A DNA stretch of 64,000 nt from Alphaproteobacteria bacterium. GTDB lineage: Bacteria > Pseudomonadota > Alphaproteobacteria > CALKHQ01. Below the pieces are notes generated by a model, which had not been told where the DNA came from, did not search any database, and saw nothing but the letters and a program-made list of their open reading frames with translations. Numbering within the stretch: position 1 is the first letter of the stretch; the number at the start of each line of letters is the position of its first letter. Positions 50,006 to 57,870 of this stretch are shown here, piece by piece. The stretch covers positions 1 through 64,000 of the forward strand of contig JAWKYB010000005.1 in assembly GCA_041396705.1 (NCBI GenBank). The letters are read 5' to 3'. A program made the translations under genes and the position numbers.

Positions 50006-50215
50006 GCTTGCGGGAGAGTCCGGTCCGTGCGGGATCCCCGTGCGAGGCCGGCGCCGAAGGAGCAACCACCCGGGAAACTCTCAGGCACCAGGACCGCAAG
50101 CTGAGGCGACTCTGGAAAGCGGGCCGGTTACGGCTCCACCGACGGGGTAACCCCGACGCGATGGCCGGTCCGCCGGCCGCACGACGGGGCAATCTCTCAG
50201 GTCTTCGGGACAGAG
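50006..50215 (+). ncRNA. tandem glycine riboswitch
   Basis: Two aptamers. Aptamer 1 is closed by GCTTGCGG (50006-50013) pairing with CCGCAAGC (50094-50101); aptamer 2 by CTCTG (50110-50114) with CAGAG (50211-50215). Both contain the glycine-riboswitch core: GGGAGAG, GCGCCGAAGGAGCAA and AAACTCTCAGGCACCAGGAC in the first, and GGGGCAATCTCTCAGGT with GGGACAGAG in the second. The linker is 8 nt. It lies directly before gcvT and should switch on glycine cleavage when glycine is high. The expression platform is in 50216-50264. Confidence 0.93.
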
Positions 50216-50264
50216 CGGGGACGACGCACCATCCCGGTGCGTTGTTCGACCACGCGAGGACCCG

Positions 50265-51380
50265 ATGGCCGACGATGCGCTGAACCGCACACCGCTCCAC
50301 GATCTGCACGTCGCCCACGGCGCCCGCATCGGGCCGTTCGCCGGCTATGCGATGCCGATCCAATATGCCGGCGGGATCATCAGGGAACACGCCCAGGTAC
50401 GCGAGAGCGCGGGGCTGTTCGATGTCTCGCACATGGGCCAGGTCAGCATCGCCGGGCCCGACAGCGGCGCGCTGATCGCCGCGCTGGAGCGGGTGATGAC
50501 CGCCGACCTGCAGGCGCTGGCCGACGGGCGCACCCGCTATGCCCTGCTCACCAACGCACAGGGCGGCATCCGCGACGACCTGATGATCACCCGGCGCGAC
50601 GCCGGCTTCTTTGCGGTGGTCAACGCCGCCAACAAGCATGCCGATCTCGCCATCCTGCAGCAGGCGCTGGCCGGCGTCGGCAGCGCCACCATGCACGACG
50701 ACCGCGCCCTGGTCGCGCTGCAGGGGCCGAAGGCGGCAAGCGTGCTGGCACGGCTGGCGCCCGGGATCGAGGCGATGACCTTCATGTCGTTCCGGGCGGT
50801 CGACATCGCCGGCGTCCCCTGCCTGGCCACACGCAGCGGCTATACCGGCGAGGACGGCTTCGAGATCTCGGTGCCCGCCGCGACGGCCGTCGCCTTCTGC
50901 GAGGCGCTGCTGTCGCAGGACGAGGCCGGGCTGGCCGGCCTCGGCGCGCGCGATTCGCTGCGGCTCGAGGCGGGACTGTGCCTGCACGGCTCAGACATCG
51001 ACGAGACCACCACGCCGGTCGAGGCCGACCTGGTGTGGGCGATCACCAAGCGCCGCCGTGCCGAGGGCGGCTTCCCCGGCGCCCCGGTGATCCAGGCCCA
51101 GCTGCGCGACGGCCCGCCGCGCAAGCGGGTCGGCATCAAGCCGGAGGGCCGCGCGCCGGCCCGCGCGCACACCGAGATCCGCCTGCCCGGCGGGCCGGCC
51201 ATCGGCGAGGTCACCAGCGGCGGCTTCGGCCCCACGGTCGGCGGACCGGTCGCCATGGGCTATGTCGCCGCCGCCCACGCCGTACCCGGTACCGCGGTCG
51301 AGCTTGTCGTGCGCGACAAGCCGCAGCCGGCCGCCGTCGTCGCCCTTCCGTTCACGCCCCATCGCTATTTCAGAGGCTAG
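50265..51380 (+). CDS. gcvT: glycine cleavage system T protein (aminomethyltransferase)
   Basis: A 371-residue folate-dependent aminomethyltransferase that transfers the methylene from the H protein's lipoyl arm to tetrahydrofolate and releases ammonia. It begins RTPLHDLHVAHGARIGPFAGYAMPIQYAG, a standard GcvT opening, with SAGLFDVSHMGQV and ARDSLRLEAGLCLHGSDID (the conserved folate Asp region) later, and the C-terminal VTSGGFGPTVGGPVAMGYV. GAGGA lies before the ATG at 50265. It is the first gene of gcvT-H-PA-PB and is controlled by the glycine riboswitch. Confidence 0.96.
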   Translation: MADDALNRTPLHDLHVAHGARIGPFAGYAMPIQYAGGIIREHAQVRESAGLFDVSHMGQVSIAGPDSGALIAALERVMTADLQALADGRTRYALLTNAQGGIRDDLMITRRDAGFFAVVNAANKHADLAILQQALAGVGSATMHDDRALVALQGPKAASVLARLAPGIEAMTFMSFRAVDIAGVPCLATRSGYTGEDGFEISVPAATAVAFCEALLSQDEAGLAGLGARDSLRLEAGLCLHGSDIDETTTPVEADLVWAITKRRRAEGGFPGAPVIQAQLRDGPPRKRVGIKPEGRAPARAHTEIRLPGGPAIGEVTSGGFGPTVGGPVAMGYVAAAHAVPGTAVELVVRDKPQPAAVVALPFTPHRYFRG

Positions 51381-51392
51381 GAGCATCGCGCC

Positions 51393-51761
51393 ATGCGCTT
51401 CACCAAGGATCACGAGTGGGTTTCCATCGCCGACGGCGTCGCCACCGTCGGCATCAGCGGCCACGCCCAGGAGCAACTGGGCGACGTGGTGTTCGTCGAG
51501 CTGCCGGACGTCGGCAAGGTCGTCGCCCAGGGCGACGAGCTCGCGGTGGTCGAGTCGGTCAAGGCCGCCAGCGAGGTCTATGCCCCGATCGACGGCAAGG
51601 TCGTCGCGGTCAACGACGCGCTCGCCGACAACCCGGGCCTGGTCAACGAATCCGCCGAGGCCGGCGGCTGGTTCGTGAAACTCGCGCCGAGCGCGCCGGC
51701 GCAGGCCGACGCGCTGATGGACCGCGCCGCCTACGACGCCTTCGTCGCGGACGGCGAATGA
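51393..51761 (+). CDS. gcvH: glycine cleavage system H protein
   Basis: A 122-residue lipoyl carrier. The lipoylated Lys is residue 57 in VVESVKAASEVYAPI, flanked by the usual FVELPDVGKVVAQGD hairpin. It shuttles the aminomethyl group between GcvP, GcvT and the lipoamide dehydrogenase. It starts 12 nt after gcvT and overlaps gcvPA by 4 nt. Confidence 0.97.
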   Translation: MRFTKDHEWVSIADGVATVGISGHAQEQLGDVVFVELPDVGKVVAQGDELAVVESVKAASEVYAPIDGKVVAVNDALADNPGLVNESAEAGGWFVKLAPSAPAQADALMDRAAYDAFVADGE

Positions 51762-53104
51762 TGCGCTACCTGCCGCTGACCGATGCCGACCGGGCCGAGA
51801 TGCTGGCCGCGATCGGCGTCGCCGATGTCGACGCACTGTTCCGCGACGTGCCCCGGGCCGGCCGGCTCAAGGCCCCGCTCGACCTGCCCGACCACCAGTC
51901 CGAGCTGGCGGTCGAGCGCCACCTGTCGCGGCTGGCGGCAAAGAACCGCGCCGCCGGGGCCGGACCGTTCTTCGTCGGCGCCGGCGCCTATCGCCACCAT
52001 GTGCCGGCGACCGTGGACTACCTGATCCAGCGCGGCGAGTTCCTGACCGCCTATACGCCCTACCAGCCGGAAATCGCCCAGGGCACGCTGCAGTACCTGT
52101 TCGAGTTCCAGAGCCAGGTCGCGCTGCTGACCGCGATGGATGTGGCCAACGCCTCGATGTACGACGGCTCGACCGCCTGCGCCGAGGCGGTGATGATGGC
52201 CAACCGCGTCACCCGCCGTGGCAAGGCGGTGCTCAGCGGCGGCCTGCATCCGCACTATCGCGCCATCGTCGAGACCTATGCCCGCTTCGACGGCTTCGCG
52301 CTCGACCCGGTCGCCGCCGACCCGCGCGGCAGCGAGGACCTGGCGGCGCGGATCGACGACGCCACCTCTTGCGTGGTGGTGCAGACGCCGGACCTGTTCG
52401 GGCGGCTGCACGACCTCGCCGCCCTGGCCGAGGCCTGCCACGCCAAGGGCGCGCTGCTGGTCGCCGTGGTCACCGAGGCGCTGTCGCTGGGCGCAGTCAC
52501 GGCGCCCGGCGCGATGGGCGCCGACATCGTCGTCGCCGAGGGCCAGTCGATCGGCAACGGGCTCAATTTCGGCGGGCCCTATGTCGGCCTGTTCGCCACG
52601 CGCGACAAATACGTCCGCCACATGCCCGGCCGCCTGTGCGGCCAGACCGTCGACGCCGACGGCCGCCGCGGCTTCGTGCTGACGCTGTCGACCCGCGAGC
52701 AGCACATCCGCCGCGAGAAGGCGACGTCGAACATCTGCACCAATGCCGGGCTGTGCGCGCTGGCCTTCACCATCCACATGTCGCTGCTGGGCGAGGACGG
52801 GTTGCGCCGGCTGGCGCTGACCAACCACGCCGTCGCCATGCGCCTGGCCGAGGCGCTGGCGGCGGTGCCCGGCGTCGCGGTGCTGAACGACAGCTTCTTC
52901 AACGAGTTCACGGTGTCGCTGCCGCGTCCCGCCGCCGCCGTGGTCGAGGACCTGGCGGCCAAGGGCGTGATCGGCGGCGTGCCGGTGTCGCGCCTGCTGC
53001 CGGGCCGCGACGACCTGGCCGATCTGCTGCTGGTCGCCGCCACCGAGACCAATGCCGACGAGGACATCGCCGCCTATGCCGCGGCGCTGAAGGAGGTGCT
53101 GTGA
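51758..53104 (+). CDS. gcvPA: glycine dehydrogenase (decarboxylating) subunit 1
   Basis: A 448-residue N-terminal half of the P protein in the two-subunit form. YTPYQPEIAQGTLQYLFEFQS, DGSTACAEAVMMANRV and GRLCGQTVDADGRRGFVLTL are GcvPA landmarks. It has lost PLP-Lys chemistry, which lies in GcvPB, and forms the dimer partner. Two ATG codons lie in tandem (51758 and 51761); the first, which overlaps gcvH, is used. Stop overlaps the gcvPB ATG by one base. Confidence 0.95.
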   Translation: MMRYLPLTDADRAEMLAAIGVADVDALFRDVPRAGRLKAPLDLPDHQSELAVERHLSRLAAKNRAAGAGPFFVGAGAYRHHVPATVDYLIQRGEFLTAYTPYQPEIAQGTLQYLFEFQSQVALLTAMDVANASMYDGSTACAEAVMMANRVTRRGKAVLSGGLHPHYRAIVETYARFDGFALDPVAADPRGSEDLAARIDDATSCVVVQTPDLFGRLHDLAALAEACHAKGALLVAVVTEALSLGAVTAPGAMGADIVVAEGQSIGNGLNFGGPYVGLFATRDKYVRHMPGRLCGQTVDADGRRGFVLTLSTREQHIRREKATSNICTNAGLCALAFTIHMSLLGEDGLRRLALTNHAVAMRLAEALAAVPGVAVLNDSFFNEFTVSLPRPAAAVVEDLAAKGVIGGVPVSRLLPGRDDLADLLLVAATETNADEDIAAYAAALKEVL

Positions 53105-54669
53105 TGGACCGCTCCCAGGGCCGCACGACCAGGGACGACGCGCCAGGCGAACCGCCGCTGCCCGCCACCTTCAGCGGCCACGACGGCCTGCGCCAGGACG
53201 AGCCGCTGATCTTCGAGCAGGACGCGCCCGGCCGCACCGCGGTCGACTGGCCCGAGCCGGCGCTCGCCGGCGACCGGCTCGGCGGCCTCGGCCGCCAGGG
53301 GCCGGTCGGCCTGCCCGGCCTGTCGGAACCGCAGGTGGTGCGCCACTACACCCGCCTCAGCCAGTGGAATTTCGGCATCGACACCGGCTTCTTCCCGCTC
53401 GGCTCGTGCACCATGAAGCACAATCCGCGGCTGAACGAGCGGGTGGCCCGCCTGCCGGGCTTCGCCGACCTGCACCCGCTGCAGCCGGTCTCCACCGTGC
53501 AGGGCGCGCTCGAGCTGATCGACCAGCTCGCCCACTGGCTGAAGACGCTGACCGGCATGCCGGCGGTGGCGCTGTCGCCGGCCGCCGGCGCCCATGGCGA
53601 GCTGTGCGGGCTGATGGCGATCCGCGCCGCGCACGAGGCCCGGGGCAACCCGCGCCGCCGCGTGCTGGTGCCGGAATCGGCGCACGGCACCAACCCGGCG
53701 ACCGCCGTCGCCTGCGGCTACGAGGTGGACGCCGTGCCGGCCGACGCCCGCGGCCGCGTCGACCTCGCCGCCTTCAAGGCCAGGCTGGGCGACGACGTCG
53801 CCGGCTGCATGATCACCAACCCGAACACCTGCGGGCTGTTCGAGAACGAGATCATCGAGATCGCCGAGGCGGTGCATGGCGTCGGCGGCTATTTCTACTG
53901 CGACGGCGCCAATTTCAACGCCATCGTCGGCCGGGTCCGGCCGGGCGATCTCGGCATCGACGCCATGCACATCAACCTGCACAAGACCTTCTCCACCCCG
54001 CACGGCGGCGGCGGGCCGGGCGCCGGCCCGGTGACGCTGTCGGCCGCGCTGGCGCCATTCGCGCCGGTGCCGTGGGTGACCCACGGCGCCGACGGCTTCG
54101 ACGTGGTCGAGCAGGCCGGCGACGCAGGCGACGCGCAGCCGCTGGGCCGGCTGAAGGCATTCCACGGCCAGATGGGCATGTTCGTGCGCGCGCTCGCCTA
54201 CATGCTCAGCCACGGCCGCGACGGGCTGGCCCAGGCCTCGGCGGATGCGGTACTCAACGCCAACTACGTGATGGCGCGGCTGAAGGACGTGATGAGCCCG
54301 TCGTTCGAGGGCCCCTGCATGCACGAGGCGCTGTTCGACGACAGCTTCCTGAAGGGCACCGACGTCTCGACGCTGGACTTCGCCAAGGCGCTGATCGACG
54401 AGGGCTTCCACCCGCCGACCATCTACTTCCCGCTGGTGGTGCACGGCGCGCTGCTGGTTGAGCCGACCGAGACCGAGACCAAGGCCGCGCTGGACCGCTT
54501 CATCAAGGCGGCACGCGGCCTGGCGGAGCGGGCGAAGGCCGGCGACGCCGCCTCGTTCCATGCGGCCCCGCGCCGGGCGCCGCGCCGCCGGCTGGACGAG
54601 ACCGCCGCCGCCCGCAAGCCGGTGCTGCGCTGGCAGCCGGAGCCGCAAACGGCGCAAGCGGCGGAATAG
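53104..54669 (+). CDS. gcvPB: glycine dehydrogenase (decarboxylating) subunit 2
   Basis: A 521-residue PLP-bearing half of the P protein that decarboxylates glycine and loads the aminomethyl group on GcvH. The Schiff-base Lys is residue 294 in NLHKTFSTPHGGGGPGAG; FFPLGSCTMKHNPRLNE and PESAHGTNPATA are further hallmarks. The last 45 residues are basic and Pro/Arg-rich (HAAPRRAPRRRLDET), longer than most homologues. A GC-rich two-tier hairpin (54687-54725) follows the stop. Confidence 0.95.
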   Translation: MDRSQGRTTRDDAPGEPPLPATFSGHDGLRQDEPLIFEQDAPGRTAVDWPEPALAGDRLGGLGRQGPVGLPGLSEPQVVRHYTRLSQWNFGIDTGFFPLGSCTMKHNPRLNERVARLPGFADLHPLQPVSTVQGALELIDQLAHWLKTLTGMPAVALSPAAGAHGELCGLMAIRAAHEARGNPRRRVLVPESAHGTNPATAVACGYEVDAVPADARGRVDLAAFKARLGDDVAGCMITNPNTCGLFENEIIEIAEAVHGVGGYFYCDGANFNAIVGRVRPGDLGIDAMHINLHKTFSTPHGGGGPGAGPVTLSAALAPFAPVPWVTHGADGFDVVEQAGDAGDAQPLGRLKAFHGQMGMFVRALAYMLSHGRDGLAQASADAVLNANYVMARLKDVMSPSFEGPCMHEALFDDSFLKGTDVSTLDFAKALIDEGFHPPTIYFPLVVHGALLVEPTETETKAALDRFIKAARGLAERAKAGDAASFHAAPRRAPRRRLDETAAARKPVLRWQPEPQTAQAAE

Positions 54670-54686
54670 GCGTTCTGCTACAGTCG

Positions 54687-54725
54687 CCGCCGCCCACCGC
54701 ACCTCGCGGTGGCGACGGGCGGCGG
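54687..54725 (+). terminator. GC-rich hairpin after gcvPB
   Basis: CCGCCGCCC (54687-54695) pairs with GGGCGGCGG (54717-54725) and the inner CACCGC (54695-54700) with GCGGTG (54706-54711). No T tract follows. It lies between gcvPB and the FecR gene and probably separates the two units. Confidence 0.4.
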
Positions 54726-54737
54726 AGGGAAGCGGTC

Positions 54738-55592
54738 GTGGTGTCGGCACTGGGGAGGCGCGGCAGGCATGCGGCGCGCGTGGCGGTCGTTGCGGCCGTC
54801 TTTGCAATGGCGGCGGAGGCAGCCTGGGCCCAGACCCAGATCGGCGGCGTGGTCGAGGTGCAGGTCGATGCCTACGGGCAGATCCCGAACCGCGACCGCA
54901 CCCAATTGCGCTCGGCCGACGACGTCTTCGCCGACCAGCTGGTCGAGACGGTAGACGGCGGCGGGCTGCGCCTGCGTTTCGCCGACGCCTCCGAGCTCAG
55001 CCTCGGCAGCGGGGCGCGCGTCGCCCTCGACCGCTTCGTCTACGACCCGAACGGCGCCAGCGGCGGCGTGCTCGCGCTCGGCGCCGGGACGATGCGGTTC
55101 ATTTCCGGCACGGTCGGCCAGGATTCCAACCTCAGCATCGAGACGCCGACGGCGACGATCGGCATCCGCGGCACCGACCTGATCGTCAGCGTGCGCCGCG
55201 ACGGCGCGACCGTCGTCGGCACCGTCGACGGACTGGTCAGGGTGACCCCGCGCAACGGCGGCGCCGGCGCCGACATCGGCCCGGGTTTCCTGGCCATCGT
55301 CGACGAGTCGACGGAGTCGGTCGAAGCCCTGCAGGCCCCGTTCGGTCCCGACGACGAGGCAGCGCTGGCCGACTGGTTCACCACCGACGAATTCGTGGCG
55401 GAAGCCGGCGAGCGGTTCGGGACCGACACGCCTTCGGACGCCGACGACGATGCGCTCGACGCCGAGGACGACGACGCCGAGGATGACGACGACGACGACG
55501 ATGACGACGACGATTCCGGCGACGACGATTCCGGCGACGATTCCGGCGGCGGCGATGATGGCGGCGGCGACGGCGGGGACGGCGGCGAGTAG
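54738..55592 (+). CDS. FecR-domain exported protein with Asp-rich tail
   Basis: A 284-residue protein from a GTG start at 54738. It has a signal sequence (VAVVAAVFAMAAEAAWA, then QTQIGGVV), a FecR-type beta domain at about residues 45-170 (LRLRFADASELSLGSGARVALDRFVY, IETPTATIGIRGTDLIV), and a low-complexity acidic tail from about residue 240 with a run of 11 Asp after EDDDAED, then Asp/Ser/Gly repeats to the end. The tail may bind calcium or act as a spacer. FecR-domain proteins are often encoded beside CHASE2-cyclases, as here, and may act together as a periplasmic sensor pair. That partnership is inference. Confidence 0.82.
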   Translation: MVSALGRRGRHAARVAVVAAVFAMAAEAAWAQTQIGGVVEVQVDAYGQIPNRDRTQLRSADDVFADQLVETVDGGGLRLRFADASELSLGSGARVALDRFVYDPNGASGGVLALGAGTMRFISGTVGQDSNLSIETPTATIGIRGTDLIVSVRRDGATVVGTVDGLVRVTPRNGGAGADIGPGFLAIVDESTESVEALQAPFGPDDEAALADWFTTDEFVAEAGERFGTDTPSDADDDALDAEDDDAEDDDDDDDDDDDSGDDDSGDDSGGGDDGGGDGGDGGE

Positions 55593-55595
55593 CCG

Positions 55596-56753
55596 ATGCC
55601 GCGCCCGGCGTCGGCCGACCCAGGCGGGCGGCGCCGACGCGGCGCCGCACGCGCCGCCCTGCTGATCCCGCTCGCGCTACTGGTCGGGGTGCTGGCGTTG
55701 AAGGCCCTGGACCCCGGGCCGCTGGCCAGCCTGCGGCTGGCGGTGTTCGACGGTTACCAGCGGCTGCGACCGCGGCCCTACACGGCGGCGCCGGTTCGCA
55801 TCGTGGCGATCGACGATGCCAGCCTGGCCGCCGAGGGCCAGTGGCCGTGGCCGCGCGACCGGCTCGCTGTGCTGGTCGAGACGCTGGCGCAAGCCGGCGC
55901 CGCGACGGTCGTCTTCGACATGGTGTTCGCCGAACCCGACCGCACATCGCCGGCGCTGATGGCCGACGAGATCGCGCAGGCGCTGCCGGAAACGCTGCAC
56001 CCGGCCCTGGCCGCCGCCGTGCTGCCGGACCACGACCGGCGCTTCGCCGAGGCGATCGGCGCGGTGCCGGTGGTGCTGGGCTTCGCGCTGGGCCGCGGTC
56101 CGTCGGCGGCGACGTTGCCAGAGCGCTGGTCCTTCGCCTTTGCCGGCAGCGACCCGACGCCCCGGCTGCACGGCTTCGCCGGAGCCGTCACCGCACTGGG
56201 CGCGCTACAGGCGTCGGCCAGCGGCGAAGGCGCGATGAACGCCGTTCCGGACAGCGACGGCGTCGTCCGCCGCCTGCCGCTGCTGTTCCGCCTGGGCGAC
56301 CGCATCGTGCCCGCGCTGGCTGCCGAGGCGCTGCGCGTCGCACAGGGCGCAGGGACCTATGTGGTCAAGTCGGCGGGCGCAAGCGGCGTCGAGAGCCTTG
56401 GCGCCGACAGCGGCGTGGCCGCCGTCAAGATCGGCGCGGCCGAAGTGGATACCGACCCGGCGTCGGCGGTCTGGCTGTGGTCCACCGGCCCGCGGCGCGA
56501 GCGCTTCCTGTCCGCCGCCGCCGTGCTCGCCGGCGATTTCGATCCGACTCTGGTCGCCGGCCACATCGTGCTGATCGGCGCAACCGCCGCCGGGCTGGCG
56601 GACCTGCGCGCAAGCCCGCTCGACCCGGCCGGCCCGGGGGTCGAGCTGCACGCCCAGCTGATCGAGCAGGTCATTGCCGGCATCGCCCTCAACCGACCCG
56701 ACTGGGCCGCCGGCGCCAATTCGCCTTCATCGCCGTCCTCGGCCTGTGACTAG
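55596..56753 (+). CDS. CHASE2 sensor part of a broken adenylate/guanylate cyclase
   Basis: A 385-codon open frame. It starts with a helix (ALLIPLALLVGVLALKALDPG) and contains a periplasmic CHASE2 domain: VRIVAIDDASLAAEGQWPWPRD, VFDMVFAEPDRTSP, and VLIGATAAGLADLRASPLDP. In intact proteins of this type three membrane helices and a cyclase domain follow. Here the frame changes near 56718 and stops at TAG 56751-56753, with the last eleven residues senseless (SPSSPSSACD). The stop of the FecR gene lies 3 nt upstream, so the two are co-transcribed. Likely product: a truncated sensor, or a full-length cyclase if the disruptions are sequence errors. Confidence 0.75.
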   Translation: MPRPASADPGGRRRRGAARAALLIPLALLVGVLALKALDPGPLASLRLAVFDGYQRLRPRPYTAAPVRIVAIDDASLAAEGQWPWPRDRLAVLVETLAQAGAATVVFDMVFAEPDRTSPALMADEIAQALPETLHPALAAAVLPDHDRRFAEAIGAVPVVLGFALGRGPSAATLPERWSFAFAGSDPTPRLHGFAGAVTALGALQASASGEGAMNAVPDSDGVVRRLPLLFRLGDRIVPALAAEALRVAQGAGTYVVKSAGASGVESLGADSGVAAVKIGAAEVDTDPASAVWLWSTGPRRERFLSAAAVLAGDFDPTLVAGHIVLIGATAAGLADLRASPLDPAGPGVELHAQLIEQVIAGIALNRPDWAAGANSPSSPSSACD

Positions 56754-57059
56754 TTCTGCTGCTGCCGCGGCTCGGCCCGATCGTCTGCGCCGCGGCGACG
56801 CTGGCGGCGCTGGCGGCCGCACTCGGCGGCAGCTGGCTGGCCTTTGCCGAGGCCGGCCTGCTGCTCGACCCGGTCACGGCGGCACTGGGCATCCTGGCGG
56901 TGTTCGTGACGGCGGTGCTGACCGGACTATCTGCGCGCGGAGGCCGAGCGCAGCCGGGTCCGCACCGCCTTCGCCCACTATCTCTCGCCGACGCTGGTCG
57001 ACCGGCTGGCGGCCGATCCGGCCGGCCTGAAGCTGGGCGGCGAGACCCGCGACCTGACC
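56754..57059 (+). pseudogene. disrupted transmembrane segment between CHASE2 and cyclase domains
   Basis: Read in a second frame from about 56720, this stretch gives FAFIAVLGL-stop-LVLLLPRLGP, then hydrophobic helices to ILAVFVTAVLTG. A TGA at 56747-56749 interrupts it. At 56924-56928 an extra base (ACCGGACTAT for the expected ACCGGCTAT) returns the sense to the original frame: YLRAEAERSRVRTAFAHYLSP. So one base lost, one nonsense codon and one base gained lie within about 210 bp. Confidence 0.7.
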
Positions 57060-57842
57060 GTGATGTTCTGCGACATGCGCGACTTCACCAGCCTGTCCGA
57101 GGGCCGCACGCCGGAGCAGGTCACCGCGTTGATCAACCGCTTCCTCACGCCGATGTCGGCTGCGATCCTGGAGCGCGGTGGCACCATCGACAAGTACATT
57201 GGCGACGCGATCATGGCGTTCTGGAATGCACCGCTGACCGACGAGGCCCATGCCCGCAATGCCTGCGAGGCCGCATTGGCGATGCGCGACGCGCTCGCGG
57301 CGCTGAACTACGAAATCGCCCGCGAACCCGGTGTGGGCGCGATCTTGCGCTTCGGGATCGGCCTGCACTCGGGTCCATGCCTCGTCGGTAACATGGGCTC
57401 GACCCAGCGATTCGCCTACTCGGCGCTCGGCGACTGCGTCAATCTGGCGGCGCGGATCGAGGGCCAGGCCAAGACCTATGGCGTCGACATCCTGGTCAGC
57501 GGCGAGACCGTCGCCGCGGCCGGCGCCTTCGCCACGCTGGAACTCGACCGCGTCCGCGTGAAAGGCCGGCAACAGCCGGCGGCACTGCACGCGCTGATCG
57601 GGCCGTCGGCCGTGGCCGCGTCGCCGGCCTTCACGGCCCTCGCCGGCCGCCATGCCGCGATGCAGGCTGCGTTTCTCGGCCGGCGGTGGGACGAAGCGCG
57701 CGCTCAGCTCGGGGACCAGGCTGCCTATGCCGAGTTCGGCCTCGGCCGGGCGCACGCCCTCTATGCCGGGCGGATCGCCGCGGCGATCGCAGCGCCGCCG
57801 CCGGAAGGCTGGGACGGCACGTTCGACGCCCTGACGAAATAG
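57060..57842 (+). CDS. class III adenylate/guanylate cyclase domain, 3' part of a broken gene
   Basis: A 260-residue catalytic domain. VMFCDMRDFTSLSEGRTPEQ contains the first metal-binding Asp, then GGTIDKYIGDAIMAFWNAP holds the second Asp and the substrate Lys, and GLHSGPCLVGNMGSTQRF, ALGDCVNLAARIEGQAKTY complete the class III signature with the Arg and Asn of the transition state. A coding sense continues upstream to about 56928 without a start, joining the CHASE2 part after a frame change. If translated alone from GTG 57060 it would be a soluble cyclase lacking its sensor. The product would be cAMP most probably (Lys and Asp present). Confidence 0.78.
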   Translation: MMFCDMRDFTSLSEGRTPEQVTALINRFLTPMSAAILERGGTIDKYIGDAIMAFWNAPLTDEAHARNACEAALAMRDALAALNYEIAREPGVGAILRFGIGLHSGPCLVGNMGSTQRFAYSALGDCVNLAARIEGQAKTYGVDILVSGETVAAAGAFATLELDRVRVKGRQQPAALHALIGPSAVAASPAFTALAGRHAAMQAAFLGRRWDEARAQLGDQAAYAEFGLGRAHALYAGRIAAAIAAPPPEGWDGTFDALTK

Positions 57843-57870
57843 ACCGGCACCGCCGGCGCTCGCGGCGCGG

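Noticed and set aside
55490..55570. Short GAC-rich tandem repeat as a possible CRISPR or satellite
   Set aside because: It is an in-frame Asp/Ser/Gly tail of the FecR-domain protein; there are no spacers.
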